Counted from the first letter of the stretch, positions 18,861-28,016 are shown. The stretch is DNA of 64,000 nucleotides from Hylemonella sp. (GCA_030680575.1 JAUXVI010000020.1:18392-82391), one strand, 5' to 3'. Notes: a model not told the origin generated them from the sequence alone. A program made the numbers and translations.

Positions 18861-19706
18861 TCAGCCGGCGCGCACGGCCAGCAGCGCGCGTGCCACCTCG
18901 GCAAAACCGGCGCCGCGTTCGCTTGGCGTGATGAAACGTGGCTGGTGCGTGAGCTCGGCCGCGAAGCGGCGGATGTTGGCCACGCCCACGCTGAAGGGAA
19001 AGTGCTGGAACATCAGTTGGTCGTTGGTGGAGTCGCCTACATAGACCCAGCGGGTGATTTCGGCGTCGAGTTCGCGGCCCAGCAGTTCGCGCACGATCCA
19101 GCGTGCGCCCTCCAGTTTGTTGTGCGCACCAAACCAGCCGTTGATGTGGATGCTGCTCACGGTGGCGCACATCCCCTCGCTTTGCATGATCTGCACCACC
19201 TGCGTGATCTGTTCAGGGCCTAAGTGCGTGAATTCGCTGTGGTCGACGGCAATGTCGGTTTCGCGGCCCGGCGAATCTTCGGCCAGCGTCGTGCCGGGCA
19301 CTTCATGAAGGACGCGCTGGGCCACCTGCTGCATGCGGGCGAAGTTGGTGGCCCGGGTGGTGGCATCCTGTTGGTATCGTTTTGATAGCGCTTCGCGCTT
19401 ATCTGGTAAGGGCTGGTGACTGTTTTTGTCAATAATTTTCACGCAAGAGCGGGGCTGGATCAGGGCCACGGCGCCGTTCTCCGCCACGATCGCATCGACC
19501 GGCCAGCTCATTGCGAACGGTTCGCTCCAGCCAACGGGGCGGCCCGTGATCGGGATCACATGCAAACCGGCGGCCCGCAGGTCGGCCAGGGCCTGCAAGG
19601 CGTCGGGCGTGATGGCGCCTTCGGTGGTCAGGGTGTCGTCGATGTCGGTCAGCACGCCGATGATCGGACGCCGATCATCCGCGGACCATTGGCTCAGAGA
19701 CTGCAT
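18861..19706 (-). CDS. HAD-IIB family hydrolase (Cof/SPP/MPGP-like phosphatase)
   Basis: This 281-residue HAD phosphatase has motif I DIDDTLTTEG (residues 21-30), motif II in PITGRPVGW, a conserved Lys in NKLEGARWIV, and motif III VYVGDSTNDQLMF. The layout matches type IIB caps such as sucrose- or mannosyl-3-phosphoglycerate phosphatases; the substrate is unknown. ATG at 19706 (MQSLSQWSADD) is chosen, since the longer frame runs into the divergent hydrolase gene. Residues about 91-112 are encoded by a dispersed palindromic repeat (19373-19436), which looks like an in-frame insertion between the VAENGAVAL core and the SKRYQQDA helix. Confidence 0.82.
   Translation of the reverse strand: MQSLSQWSADDRRPIIGVLTDIDDTLTTEGAITPDALQALADLRAAGLHVIPITGRPVGWSEPFAMSWPVDAIVAENGAVALIQPRSCVKIIDKNSHQPLPDKREALSKRYQQDATTRATNFARMQQVAQRVLHEVPGTTLAEDSPGRETDIAVDHSEFTHLGPEQITQVVQIMQSEGMCATVSSIHINGWFGAHNKLEGARWIVRELLGRELDAEITRWVYVGDSTNDQLMFQHFPFSVGVANIRRFAAELTHQPRFITPSERGAGFAEVARALLAVRAG
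19373..19436 (+). repeat. Dispersed palindrome-led repeat, copy 3 (inside the HAD gene)
   Basis: The palindrome is GGTAT-N7-ATAGC (19373-19389, one arm base changed), followed by GCGCTTATCTGGTAAGGGC (a second imperfect stem) and GACTGTTTTTGTC. It lies within the HAD hydrolase coding sequence on the opposite strand and leaves the frame open. Confidence 0.65.
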
Positions 19707-19752
19707 GGCGCGATTGAGAGAGAATTTGGACAACTTTACATGAGGCAGTTGT

Positions 19753-20643
19753 ATGCAGGCAGACGGCCAGGCGGTGCACGGCGAGTCGCATTGGGTTGCC
19801 CAGGGGGACATCCGGCTTTTTGTCTGGGAAAAGTACCAAGGTGTGCCAAGCGGCAAGCCGGTGGTGATGCTGGCGCACGGCTCGGCCACCGCCGGCCGCG
19901 AGAGCTTTGACTTGAAGGTGCCTGGCCACCCGAGCTACAGCCTGATGGACTTTCTGGCCCGGCAGGGGTTTGACGTGTTTGCGCTCGATGTGCGGGGCTT
20001 TGGCAGCTCGACGCATCCTGAAGGGCATCTGAGCACCGAGCAGGCCAGTGCCGACCTGAATGCGGCGGTCGACTATGTGCGTGACCTGCGCGGCGTAGCG
20101 CAGGTGCATCTGCTGGCCTGGTCCTGGGGGACGCAGTACGGCGGCATGTTCGTGATGGCGCATCCGCAGAAGGTGGCCCGTTACATCAGCTACGCGCAGA
20201 TGCATGCCGACAGCCCGGACCTGCTGGCGCGCCGCCCGCGGCTGGAGACTTTCAAGCGCTCGCCCTACCTCCGCATCACCGAGTCCGGCTGGAAGCTGCG
20301 CTTCGATTCGATGACCCCGACCGAGGCCAACGAAGCGGCGGTGGTGGAGGCGTTTGCGCGGTCGGCGGCGCTGGTGGAGACCCGGTCACCCACCGGGCCG
20401 CAAGTGGACCTGCTCACCAAGCTGCCGATGGTGGATGCCGCGCGTCTGCGGGTGCCGGTGATGATGATCCACGGCCAATATGACGACGTGGCCGATCTGG
20501 CGGGGCTGTGGCCCTTTTTCCGCGAGTTGCCCCATCCGTACAAGAAGTACGTGGTGATTCCCGATGCCGGCCACATGATGCACCTGCAAAAAGGGCATCG
20601 GCGGTTTCAGCACGAGGTAGCGGCGTTCTTCGCCGCCCCCTGA
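19753..20643 (+). CDS. Alpha/beta hydrolase
   Basis: A 296-residue alpha/beta-hydrolase-fold protein with nucleophile elbow LLAWSWGTQYG (Ala-x-Ser-x-Gly, Ser near residue 125). The Asp is probably in MIHGQYDDVADLAG, and the His in PDAGHMMHLQ near the end. An oxyanion-hole candidate is LAHGSA at the N-terminus. There is no signal peptide, so it should be cytoplasmic. It is divergent from the HAD gene with a 46-bp gap and convergent with prfC. Esterase, lipase or lactonase activity is possible; the substrate is unknown. Confidence 0.8.
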   Translation: MQADGQAVHGESHWVAQGDIRLFVWEKYQGVPSGKPVVMLAHGSATAGRESFDLKVPGHPSYSLMDFLARQGFDVFALDVRGFGSSTHPEGHLSTEQASADLNAAVDYVRDLRGVAQVHLLAWSWGTQYGGMFVMAHPQKVARYISYAQMHADSPDLLARRPRLETFKRSPYLRITESGWKLRFDSMTPTEANEAAVVEAFARSAALVETRSPTGPQVDLLTKLPMVDAARLRVPVMMIHGQYDDVADLAGLWPFFRELPHPYKKYVVIPDAGHMMHLQKGHRRFQHEVAAFFAAP

Positions 20644-20649
20644 ACGCTT

Positions 20650-22281
20650 TCAGCCTGCGCTTTGCAGCGACAGCCCGGCATGCTCGCGCAGCGGGTGGAA
20701 GTGGATCTTGGGGAAACGCTCCTGCGCCAGCCGCACGTCGTAGGGCGAGGTGCAGAGGTAGGCCAGCGTGTCGGCCGCATCGCGCGCCAGCCGCTGCGGG
20801 TAGGCATCGCAGAAGGCCTTGAGCTCGGCCGGCGTGTCGGCCGTGATCCAGCGCGCGCCGGTGTACTGGCAGCTTTCCAGCCGTACGTCGGCGTCGTACT
20901 CGCTCTTCAGGCGGTGCTGCACCACTTCAAACTGCAGCTGGCCGACGGCGCCCAGCAGCATGTTGCCGCCCATCTCGGGGCGGAACACCTGGATGGCGCC
21001 TTCCTCGCCCAGCTGGGCCAGGCCCTGCTGCAGCTGCTTGGTGCGCAGCGGGTTCTTCAGCACCACGGTCATGAACAGCTCGGGCGCGAAGAAAGGCAGG
21101 CCGGTGTACTGCAGGGCGATCGAGCCATCGGTGATGGTGTCGCCCAGCTGCACGCCGCCGTGGGTGGTAAAGCCGACGATGTCGCCGGCATAGGCCTCTT
21201 CCACCGCTTCGCGGCGCTGGCTCATGAAGGTCACCACGCTGGTGGGGCGCAGTTCCTTGGCGGTGCGTTGCACCTTCAGTTTCATGCCCGGTGTGTACTT
21301 GCCGGAGCAGACACGCACGAAGGCGATGCGGTCGCGGTGGTTGGCATCCATATTGGCCTGCACCTTGAACACCACGCCGGAGAAGGCGTCGTCGTCGGGC
21401 TGGATCTCCTTCACCACCGGCTGCTTGTTGACCAGCAGTGAGCTGGTGCGCGGGCCCGGCGAGGGCGCCAGGTCCACCAGCGCGTCCAGTACCTCCATCA
21501 CACCGAAGTTGTTGACGCCGGAGCCGAAGAACACCGGGGTCTGCTTGCCGGCGAGGAAGGCTTCGCGGTCGAAGGTGGGCGAGGCACCAGTGGCCAGCTC
21601 CATGCTGTCCATCGCCGCCTCGAAATCGTGGCCGAAGCGTTGCAGCAGGGTGGCGCGGTCGCTCAGCGGCACCGTGTCGAAGTCCTGCGGCCGGCGCTCG
21701 CTGCCGGATTCGAACACCGTCATGGCCTGGGTGCGCAGGTTGATGATGCCGCCGAACGATTTGCCCTGGCCCACCGGCCAGGTCATGGGCACGCAGGGCA
21801 TGCCGAGTTCGCGCTCTACTTCGTCCAGGATGTCCAGCGGGTCGCGCACCTCGCGGTCCATCTTGTTGACGAAGGTGATGATGGGCGTGTCGCGTTGGCG
21901 GCAGACCTCGATCAGGCGCCGTGTCTGGGCTTCCACGCCGTTGGCGGCGTCGATCACCATCAGCGCCGAGTCCACCGCGGTCAGCACGCGGTAGGTGTCT
22001 TCGGAGAAGTCCTTGTGGCCAGGGGTGTCGAGCAGGTTGATGACGTGGTCGCGGTACTGCATCTGCATCACCGAGGAGGCGACCGAGATGCCGCGCTGCT
22101 TCTCAATCTCCATCCAGTCGGAGGTGGCGTGGCGCGAGGCCTTGCGGGCCTTCACCGAGCCGGCGATCTGGATCGCGCCCGAGAACAGCAGCAGCTTTTC
22201 GGTCAGCGTGGTCTTACCCGCGTCAGGGTGCGAGATGATGGCAAAGGTACGGCGGCGCCGGGTTTCAGGGGCGTAGGACAC
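20650..22281 (-). CDS. prfC: Peptide chain release factor 3
   Basis: A 543-residue translational GTPase that removes RF1/RF2 from the ribosome after termination. The G domain shows SHPDAGKTTLTEKLL (G1), EIEKQRGISVASS (switch I), LLDTPGHKDFSED (G3) and FVNKMDRE (G4). Domain II follows near 280-400, and a C-terminal RF3 domain has PEMGGNMLLGAVGQLQFEVVQ. Length is a little above E. coli RF3 (529). It faces away from the nitronate monooxygenase gene across a 187-bp gap and ends 6 bp from the hydrolase stop. Confidence 0.96.
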   Translation of the reverse strand: MSYAPETRRRRTFAIISHPDAGKTTLTEKLLLFSGAIQIAGSVKARKASRHATSDWMEIEKQRGISVASSVMQMQYRDHVINLLDTPGHKDFSEDTYRVLTAVDSALMVIDAANGVEAQTRRLIEVCRQRDTPIITFVNKMDREVRDPLDILDEVERELGMPCVPMTWPVGQGKSFGGIINLRTQAMTVFESGSERRPQDFDTVPLSDRATLLQRFGHDFEAAMDSMELATGASPTFDREAFLAGKQTPVFFGSGVNNFGVMEVLDALVDLAPSPGPRTSSLLVNKQPVVKEIQPDDDAFSGVVFKVQANMDANHRDRIAFVRVCSGKYTPGMKLKVQRTAKELRPTSVVTFMSQRREAVEEAYAGDIVGFTTHGGVQLGDTITDGSIALQYTGLPFFAPELFMTVVLKNPLRTKQLQQGLAQLGEEGAIQVFRPEMGGNMLLGAVGQLQFEVVQHRLKSEYDADVRLESCQYTGARWITADTPAELKAFCDAYPQRLARDAADTLAYLCTSPYDVRLAQERFPKIHFHPLREHAGLSLQSAG

Positions 22282-22468
22282 AACAGTTCCAGAAGATGAG
22301 GGGCAGGCGCCAGGCGCGCTGCCGAGACGAGAGGGCTGCAGACCTGTCCCGCGAGCCGCGGGCCGGGCAGTGCCGATGCGGCAATTTTACCCGGCAAGTC
22401 CGCTACAGTGCTGCCAGCGTGCGGGGCTGGGAGCTGGCCCCCGATGGGCGCACTGACAGGAGTCCGAC

Positions 22469-23506
22469 ATGGGTTTATTGCAGCAAGTTCTGGGCATCGA
22501 GTTGCCCCTCATCCAGGCGCCCATGGCCGGCGTGCAAGGCAGCGCGTTGGCGGTGGCCGTGTCCAATGCCGGCGGCCTGGGCTCCTTGCCCTGTGCCATG
22601 CTCGGCGCCGAGGCGTTGCGCGCGGAGCTGGCGAGCATTCGGGCGCAGACGGCCAAGCCCTTCAATGTGAATTTTTTCTGCCATCACACCCCGGTGGCTG
22701 ACCCGGCCGGGGAAGCCGCTTGGCGACAGTCACTGGCGCCCTATTACGTCGAGTTCGGTATCGATCCGTCGGCGATCCCCGCGGGTCCGGGACGTCTGCC
22801 GTTTGATGCGGCTACCGCCGACTTGCTGGCGGCGTTCAAGCCGCCGGTAGTGAGTTTCCACTTCGGTCTGCCGAGCGACGCGTTGCTCGCCCGGGTGCGG
22901 TCCTGGGGCGCCAAGGTCATCTCGTCGGCCACCACGGTGGAGGAAGCGCGCTGGCTGGAGGCCCATGGTGCAGACGTCATCGTGGCGCAAGGGCTGGAGG
23001 CCGGCGGCCACCGCGGCATGTTCCTGACGGATGAGTTGAGTACGCAGGTCGGCACCTTCGCGCTGCTGCCGCAGATCGTGCACGCCGTGCGCGTGCCGGT
23101 GGTGGCGGCCGGCGGCATCGCCGATGCGGCGGGTGTGCGGGCCGCGCTGGCGCTGGGGGCGGCGGGCGTGCAGGTGGGCACGGCCTATCTGCTGTGCCCG
23201 GAAGCGACGACCAGCGCCATTCACCGTGCCGCGCTCACGAGTGAGGCGGCCCGCCACACGGCGCTGACCAATCTGTACACCGGCCACCCGGCGCGCGGCA
23301 TCATGACCCGCCTGATGCGCGAGCAAGGCCCTTTGAGCGCGGTGGCGCCGGTCTTTCCGCTGGCCACGTCGGCGGTGGCGCCGCTGCGTGCCAAGGCCGA
23401 GGGGATGGGTAGCGGCGACTTCTCGCCACTGTGGGCGGGGCAGAATGCCAGCGGCTGCCGGGCCGTGCCGGCGGCGCAGCTGACGCGTGAGCTGGCGGGC
23501 GGCTGA
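22469..23506 (+). CDS. Nitronate monooxygenase (2-nitropropane dioxygenase family)
   Basis: A 345-residue FMN-binding TIM-barrel protein predicted to oxidise alkyl nitronates such as propionate-3-nitronate. Signature segments are IQAPMAGVQGSALAVAVSNAGGLGSLP at the N-terminus, the substrate/FMN loop AQGLEAGGHRGMF with its conserved His, and the phosphate-binding PVVAAGGIADAAGVRAALALGAAGVQVGT. It is a single gene with a GACAGGAG ribosome site. It ends about 50 bp upstream of the SAH riboswitch and has no obvious functional link to ahcY. Confidence 0.87.
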   Translation: MGLLQQVLGIELPLIQAPMAGVQGSALAVAVSNAGGLGSLPCAMLGAEALRAELASIRAQTAKPFNVNFFCHHTPVADPAGEAAWRQSLAPYYVEFGIDPSAIPAGPGRLPFDAATADLLAAFKPPVVSFHFGLPSDALLARVRSWGAKVISSATTVEEARWLEAHGADVIVAQGLEAGGHRGMFLTDELSTQVGTFALLPQIVHAVRVPVVAAGGIADAAGVRAALALGAAGVQVGTAYLLCPEATTSAIHRAALTSEAARHTALTNLYTGHPARGIMTRLMREQGPLSAVAPVFPLATSAVAPLRAKAEGMGSGDFSPLWAGQNASGCRAVPAAQLTRELAGG

Positions 23507-23539
23507 ACGGACCAGGCAGCGCAAAAACCGCCGCTTCCG

Positions 23540-23545
23540 TATAAT
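23540..23545 (+). promoter_or_regulatory. -10 box of the ahcY promoter
   Basis: Perfect TATAAT placed about 10 bp before the first conserved riboswitch bases, so transcription should start at the riboswitch 5' edge. No good -35 hexamer was seen at 17 bp. Confidence 0.55.
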
Positions 23546-23552
23546 CAGCGCA

Positions 23553-23644
23553 TTCCGAGGAGCGTTGCAGTTCACATTCCGTTGAACGAGGCTCGGACCC
23601 GTGGTGGGGCACCGCCCCCACCACCGCATCAACGGCGCTCACCC
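23553..23644 (+). promoter_or_regulatory. S-adenosylhomocysteine (SAH) riboswitch
   Basis: The conserved strands of the SAH riboswitch are present in order: CCGAGGAGCGTTGCA (from 23555), GAGGCTCGG (23588-23596), a GC-rich variable hairpin GTGGTGGGG/CCCCCACCAC, and AACGGCGCTCACC (23631-23643). It lies about 80 bp upstream of the ahcY ATG. This class binds SAH and turns expression on when SAH accumulates, which fits control of the SAH hydrolase gene. Confidence 0.93.
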
Positions 23645-23721
23645 ACGGACCTGTGTGGTGAGTCATTTCCCCTGATTCACCCGCGACCCGTGGTCTTTCA
23701 AATTTACTTTTGGAGTGAGCC

Positions 23722-25167
23722 ATGAGCGTCCTGAAACCCGCTAAAAACCAAGATTACGCAATCGCCGACCTGAGCCTGGCCCCCTGGGGCCGCAAAGAGC
23801 TGAACATTGCCGAGACCGAAATGCCCGGCCTGATGGCGATCCGCGAAGAGTTCGCCAAGTCCAAGCCCTTGAAGGGCGCGCGCATCACCGGTTCGCTGCA
23901 CATGACGATCCAGACCGGCGTGCTGGTCGAGACCCTGCAGGCCCTGGGCGCTGAAGTGCGCTGGGCTTCGTGCAACATCTTCTCCACCCAGGACCATGCT
24001 GCTGCCGCCCTGGTGGCCAAGGGCACGCCGGTGTTCGCCTACAAGGGCGAGAACCTGACCGACTACTGGGACTACACCCACCGCATTTTCGAATTCGGAC
24101 CCAAAGGCTCCAAGACCGAAGGCCCGAACATGATTCTGGACGACGGCGGCGACGCCACGCTGCTGATGCACCTGGGCGCCAAGGCCGAGAAGAACATCAA
24201 GGTCCTGTCCAAGCCCGGCAGCGAAGAAGAGATCTGCCTGTTCAACGCCATCAAGGCCAAGCTCAAGGTGGACCCGACCTGGTACAGCCGCCGCCTGAAA
24301 AACATCATCGGCGTGACCGAAGAGACCACCACCGGTGTGCTGCGCCTGCACGAAATGGCCGCCAAGGGCGAGTTGGCCTTCCGCGCCATCAACGTCAACG
24401 ACTCGGTGACCAAGAGCAAGTTCGACAACCTGTACGGCTGCCGTGAGTCGCTGGTGGACGCGATCAAGCGCGCCACCGACGTGATGATTGCCGGCAAGAT
24501 CGCCGTGGTGGCCGGTTATGGCGACGTCGGCAAGGGCTCGGCCCAGGCCCTGCGCGCCCTGAGCGCCCAGGTCTGGGTGACCGAGATCGACCCGATCAAC
24601 GCCCTGCAAGCCGCCATGGAAGGCTACAAGGTCGTGACCATGGAATACGCTGCCGACAAGGCCGACATCTTCGTGTCGGCCACCGGCAACAAGAACGTCA
24701 TCACCTACAAGCACATGGCGGCCATGAAGGACCAGGCCATCGTCTGCAACATCGGTCACTTCGACAACGAGATCGACGTCGCTTCGCTGGAAAAATGCAA
24801 GTGGGAAGAGATCAAGCCCCAGGTGGACCACGTGATCTTCCCGGCCAAGGGTAAGAACCCGGCCAAGCGCATCATCCTGCTGGCCAAGGGCCGCCTGGTG
24901 AACCTGGGTTGCGGCACCGGCCACCCCAGCTTCGTGATGTCGTCGAGCTTTGCCAACCAGACCATCGCCCAGATCGAACTGTTCACCAAGCCCAAGGAAT
25001 ACAAGTCGGGCAAGGTGTACGTGCTGCCCAAGCACCTGGACGAAAAAGTGGCGCGCCTGCACCTGAAGAAGGTCGGTGCCATGCTGACCGAACTGAGCGA
25101 CGAGCAGGCTGCCTACATCGGCGTGAACAAGGCCGGCCCGTACAAGAAAGACACTTACCGTTATTAA
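23722..25167 (+). CDS. ahcY: Adenosylhomocysteinase (SAH hydrolase)
   Basis: The 481-residue cytoplasmic NAD-dependent enzyme splits S-adenosylhomocysteine to adenosine and homocysteine, relieving inhibition of methyltransferases. NAD-binding [17 protein letters not shown] lies near 262-278. The substrate-domain segments [16 protein letters not shown] and [11 protein letters not shown], and the C-terminal tail [10 protein letters not shown], are all typical. Length is that of the long proteobacterial form with an insert relative to the mammalian enzyme (432). The leader is the SAH riboswitch, with a GGAGTGAG ribosome site before the ATG. Confidence 0.98.
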   Translation: MSVLKPAKNQDYAIADLSLAPWGRKELNIAETEMPGLMAIREEFAKSKPLKGARITGSLHMTIQTGVLVETLQALGAEVRWASCNIFSTQDHAAAALVAKGTPVFAYKGENLTDYWDYTHRIFEFGPKGSKTEGPNMILDDGGDATLLMHLGAKAEKNIKVLSKPGSEEEICLFNAIKAKLKVDPTWYSRRLKNIIGVTEETTTGVLRLHEMAAKGELAFRAINVNDSVTKSKFDNLYGCRESLVDAIKRATDVMIAGKIAVVAGYGDVGKGSAQALRALSAQVWVTEIDPINALQAAMEGYKVVTMEYAADKADIFVSATGNKNVITYKHMAAMKDQAIVCNIGHFDNEIDVASLEKCKWEEIKPQVDHVIFPAKGKNPAKRIILLAKGRLVNLGCGTGHPSFVMSSSFANQTIAQIELFTKPKEYKSGKVYVLPKHLDEKVARLHLKKVGAMLTELSDEQAAYIGVNKAGPYKKDTYRY

Positions 25168-25169
25168 CA

Positions 25170-25260
25170 CCCCCGTGCGCCTGCGGCGCCTCCCCCTCAA
25201 GGGGGCGACACCAGCGGCCCGGCCAAGCCGGTTCCGCGGTGTCTCCCGGCTGGGGTGGGC
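25170..25260. repeat. GC-rich intergenic repeat with stacked hairpins between ahcY and tlyA
   Basis: The stretch contains CCCCCTCAAGGGGG and then GACACC-A-GCGG...CCGCGGTGTC, a 10-bp stem with one bulged base, enclosing CCGGC/GCCGG. From memory this resembles a repeat found after many Comamonadaceae genes. It may end or attenuate ahcY transcription, though there is no T run. Confidence 0.5.
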
Positions 25261-25289
25261 ATGCCACTCTGCTCCTCTCTTCTTTACCT

Positions 25290-26048
25290 ATGCGCATTGA
25301 CCAACTTCTCGTTCATCGGCACCTTGCCAGCACCCGCTCCCAGGCCCAGCGCCTGATTGCGGATGGGGTGGAGTGGCTGCAAGGCGAGGTGTGGAAGCGC
25401 GTCGCCAAAAATGGTGACGAGGTGCCGGACGAGGCGCAGGTTCGCCTGCTCGACGATTCGGAAGCCCGCTACGTCTCGCGTGGCGGCTTGAAGCTCGAAG
25501 CGGCGCTCAAGCAGATCGGCTTGCCGGTGCAGGGGCTGATGTGCCTCGATGTCGGCCAGTCCACCGGTGGTTTCACCGATTGTCTGCTGCAGGCGGGCGC
25601 GGCCCGTGTGGTGGGGATCGATGTCGGGTCAGCACAGTTGCACCCGAGCCTGCGCGATGACGAGCGCGTGCTGTGCATCGAGAAGGTCAATGCGCGCGAC
25701 GCCGAGGCAATTGCCGATGCGCTCGAGGGCGACGAGCTGTTCGAGGCCGGTTTCGACCTGCTGGTGGGCGACCTGTCCTTCATCTCGCAGACGCTGGTGC
25801 TGCCGGCCATCGTGCCGCTGCTCAAAGACGGCGGCCACCTGCTGATGCTGGTCAAGCCGCAGTTCGAGTTACAGCCCGGCCAGGTGGGCAAGGGCGGCAT
25901 CGTGCGCGACGAATCGCTCTACCCCTTCATCGAGCAGCGTCTGCGCGATGCCTGCGAAGCCCTGGACCTGACGGTGCGGGACTGGTTCGACTCGCCTATC
26001 GAGGGCGGCGACGGCAACCGCGAGTTTTTCATTCACGCGACCAAATAG
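25290..26048 (+). CDS. tlyA: TlyA family RNA (cytidine-2'-O)-methyltransferase / hemolysin-A-like
   Basis: This 252-residue protein has an N-terminal S4 RNA-binding domain (MRIDQLLVHRHLASTRSQAQRLI) and a C-terminal SAM-dependent Rossmann methyltransferase domain. The methyltransferase domain has the binding motif CLDVGQSTGGFTDCLLQ and a catalytic-region LLVGDLSFIS. TlyA proteins 2'-O-methylate rRNA; the hemolysin name is historical. It lies between ahcY and metF, so a SAM consumer sits in the methyl-cycle locus. It starts about 120 bp after ahcY beyond a hairpin-rich repeat and 17 bp before metF. Confidence 0.9.
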   Translation: MRIDQLLVHRHLASTRSQAQRLIADGVEWLQGEVWKRVAKNGDEVPDEAQVRLLDDSEARYVSRGGLKLEAALKQIGLPVQGLMCLDVGQSTGGFTDCLLQAGAARVVGIDVGSAQLHPSLRDDERVLCIEKVNARDAEAIADALEGDELFEAGFDLLVGDLSFISQTLVLPAIVPLLKDGGHLLMLVKPQFELQPGQVGKGGIVRDESLYPFIEQRLRDACEALDLTVRDWFDSPIEGGDGNREFFIHATK

Positions 26049-26065
26049 CTTCAAGGAAGGCCCTC

Positions 26066-26905
26066 ATGACCGAGCCGACCCGATTCCCCCTCAGCATTGA
26101 ATTCTTTCCGCCCAAGACGCCCGAGGGCGTGGAGAAGCTGCGCACCGTGCGCCAGCAGCTCTACGCGCTGAAGCCCGAGTTCTGCTCGGTGACCTACGGC
26201 GCCGGCGGCTCGACGCAGGAAGGCACCTTCGCCGCCGTGCGCGAGATCCTGGCCGAAGGCATGGACGCGGCCTCGCATATTTCCTGCATCGGTGCCACCC
26301 GCGCGACCATGCGCGAGAACCTGGCCACGCTCAAGGCCATGGGCGTCAAGCGCCTGGTCACGCTGCGCGGCGACCTGCCCAGCGGTTACGGCATGGGTGG
26401 TGAGTTCCAGTACGCCAGCGACCTGGTGGCCTTTATCCGCGCCGAGACCGGCGACGACTTCCACATCGAGGTGGCGGCCTACCCGGAAGTGCACCCGCAG
26501 GCCAAGTCGCCAGCGGCCGACCTGCAGGCCTTTGCCACCAAGGTGAAAGCCGGCGCCGATTCGGCCATCACGCAGTATTTCTACAACGCCGACGCCTACT
26601 TCCGTTTCGTCGAAGAGGCCGATGCCTTGGGCGTGACGGTGCCGGTGGTGCCGGGCATCATGCCCATCACCAGTTCAACCCAACTGATGCGTTTTTCCGA
26701 TGCCTGTGGTGCCGAGATTCCGCGCTGGATTCGCCTGCGCCTGCAAGGCTTCGGCGACGACACCGCCTCCATCAAGGCCTTCGGTCTGGACGTGGTGAGC
26801 GAGTTGTGCGAACAGCTGCGTGCCGGCGGTGCCCCGGCTCTGCACTTCTACAGCATGAACCAGAGTGCCACGACGCTGGCGATCTGCCAGCGCCTCGGGC
26901 TCTGA
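26066..26905 (+). CDS. metF: Methylenetetrahydrofolate reductase (NAD(P)H)
   Basis: A 279-residue FAD-dependent TIM-barrel enzyme reducing 5,10-methylene-THF to 5-methyl-THF, the methyl donor for methionine synthesis. Conserved parts: SIEFFPPKTPEG with the catalytic Glu, SVTYGAGGSTQEGTF, LRGDLP, the AAYPEVHPQA loop, and ITQYFYNADAYFRF. The ATG at 26066 after AAGGAAGG is chosen; a much longer in-frame extension overlaps tlyA and is not credible. With ahcY this forms a methionine-cycle operon under SAH control. Confidence 0.95.
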   Translation: MTEPTRFPLSIEFFPPKTPEGVEKLRTVRQQLYALKPEFCSVTYGAGGSTQEGTFAAVREILAEGMDAASHISCIGATRATMRENLATLKAMGVKRLVTLRGDLPSGYGMGGEFQYASDLVAFIRAETGDDFHIEVAAYPEVHPQAKSPAADLQAFATKVKAGADSAITQYFYNADAYFRFVEEADALGVTVPVVPGIMPITSSTQLMRFSDACGAEIPRWIRLRLQGFGDDTASIKAFGLDVVSELCEQLRAGGAPALHFYSMNQSATTLAICQRLGL

Positions 26906-26914
26906 GGTGCTTCT

Positions 26915-28006
26915 TCAGCGCTCGTCGTAGCTCACCACCACCTTGGGCGTGAGCGCGCGGGCCTGGCAGGTCAGCACAAAGCCCTTGTCGATCTCCCAGG
27001 GTTCGAGCGTGAAATTCTTCTCCATCTCGACCCTGCCCTCGATCACGCGGGCGCGGCAGGTGCAGCACACCCCCCCCTTGCACGAGTAGGGCAGGTCCAG
27101 GCCGGCGGCCAGCGCCACGTCGAGCAGCTTGTCCTGCGTGCCCATGCCCAGGTGATGGGTCTTGCCGTCCACCACCACGTCGAGCGCGATCGGTGCCGCC
27201 GTGCCCGTGTTGGCCGTTGCTGCGACGCGAGTGGGGGCGGGGCTGCCCGCAGTGGCAAAACGCTCGGTGCGAAGGCGGCCCTTGTCCAGGCCGGCGGCCA
27301 GCAAGGCCTGCTCGGTGGCCTCGATCATGCCTTCAGGGCCGCAGATGAAGGCTTCGTCGATGCTGCTGACCGGAATCAGCGTACCCACCAGCTCCGTGAC
27401 TTTGGGGCCGTCGATGCGGCCATTGAGCAGCGCCACATCCTGCGCCTGGCGCGACAGCAGATGGATCAGCGACAGGCGCGCCGGGTAGCGGTCCTTCAGG
27501 TCCTGCAGGCGTTCGTTGAACAGGATGCTGTCCACGCGCTGGTTGCCGTAGACCAGGGTGAAGCGCGAACCCGGTTCGTTTTCCAGCGTGCTGGCAATGA
27601 GGGAGAGCAGCGGCGTGATGCCCGAGCCGGCGGCAAAACCGACGCGGTGCACGGCTGCACCGGTGGACAGGTGCGAGGTGAAACGGCCGTCGGGCGGCAT
27701 GACGTCGAGCGTGTCGCCCGTCTGCAGTTGCGTGGCGGCCCAGTTGGAGAACAGGCCACCGGCCACCGGTTTGATGCCGACCTCGATCTCCTGGCTGCGC
27801 GTGAGCTGCTGCGTGCTGCTGCAGATCGAGTAGCTGCGGCGCACGGCCTCGCCCTGGATGTTGGCGCGCAGCGTCAGGAACTGGCCGGGCTGGAAGGCGT
27901 AGGCATCGCGCAGCTCGGGCGGAATGGCCAGCGTCACGGCCACCGCACCGGCGGCTTGCGGCGTGATCTGCTTGACGAACAGTTCGTGGAAGTGGGGTGT
28001 CGACAT
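26915..28006 (-). CDS. paaE: Phenylacetyl-CoA epoxidase reductase subunit PaaE
   Basis: A 363-residue flavin and iron-sulfur reductase that passes electrons from NADPH to the PaaA di-iron centre. It has an N-terminal FAD domain (RRSYSICSS, about residues 55-63), an NAD-binding domain (FAAGSGITPLLSLI), and a C-terminal plant-type 2Fe-2S domain with PYSCKGGVCCTCRA plus the distal Cys in FVLTCQAR. Last gene of paaABCDE, 10 bp after paaD. The order and orientation match the aerobic phenylacetate cluster. Confidence 0.95.
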   Translation of the reverse strand: MSTPHFHELFVKQITPQAAGAVAVTLAIPPELRDAYAFQPGQFLTLRANIQGEAVRRSYSICSSTQQLTRSQEIEVGIKPVAGGLFSNWAATQLQTGDTLDVMPPDGRFTSHLSTGAAVHRVGFAAGSGITPLLSLIASTLENEPGSRFTLVYGNQRVDSILFNERLQDLKDRYPARLSLIHLLSRQAQDVALLNGRIDGPKVTELVGTLIPVSSIDEAFICGPEGMIEATEQALLAAGLDKGRLRTERFATAGSPAPTRVAATANTGTAAPIALDVVVDGKTHHLGMGTQDKLLDVALAAGLDLPYSCKGGVCCTCRARVIEGRVEMEKNFTLEPWEIDKGFVLTCQARALTPKVVVSYDER

Positions 28007-28016
28007 GGTGCTCGGC

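Noticed and set aside
23704..25200. 498-codon open frame antisense to ahcY
   Set aside because: Shadow of an unambiguous gene; its hydrophobic look comes from complement codons.
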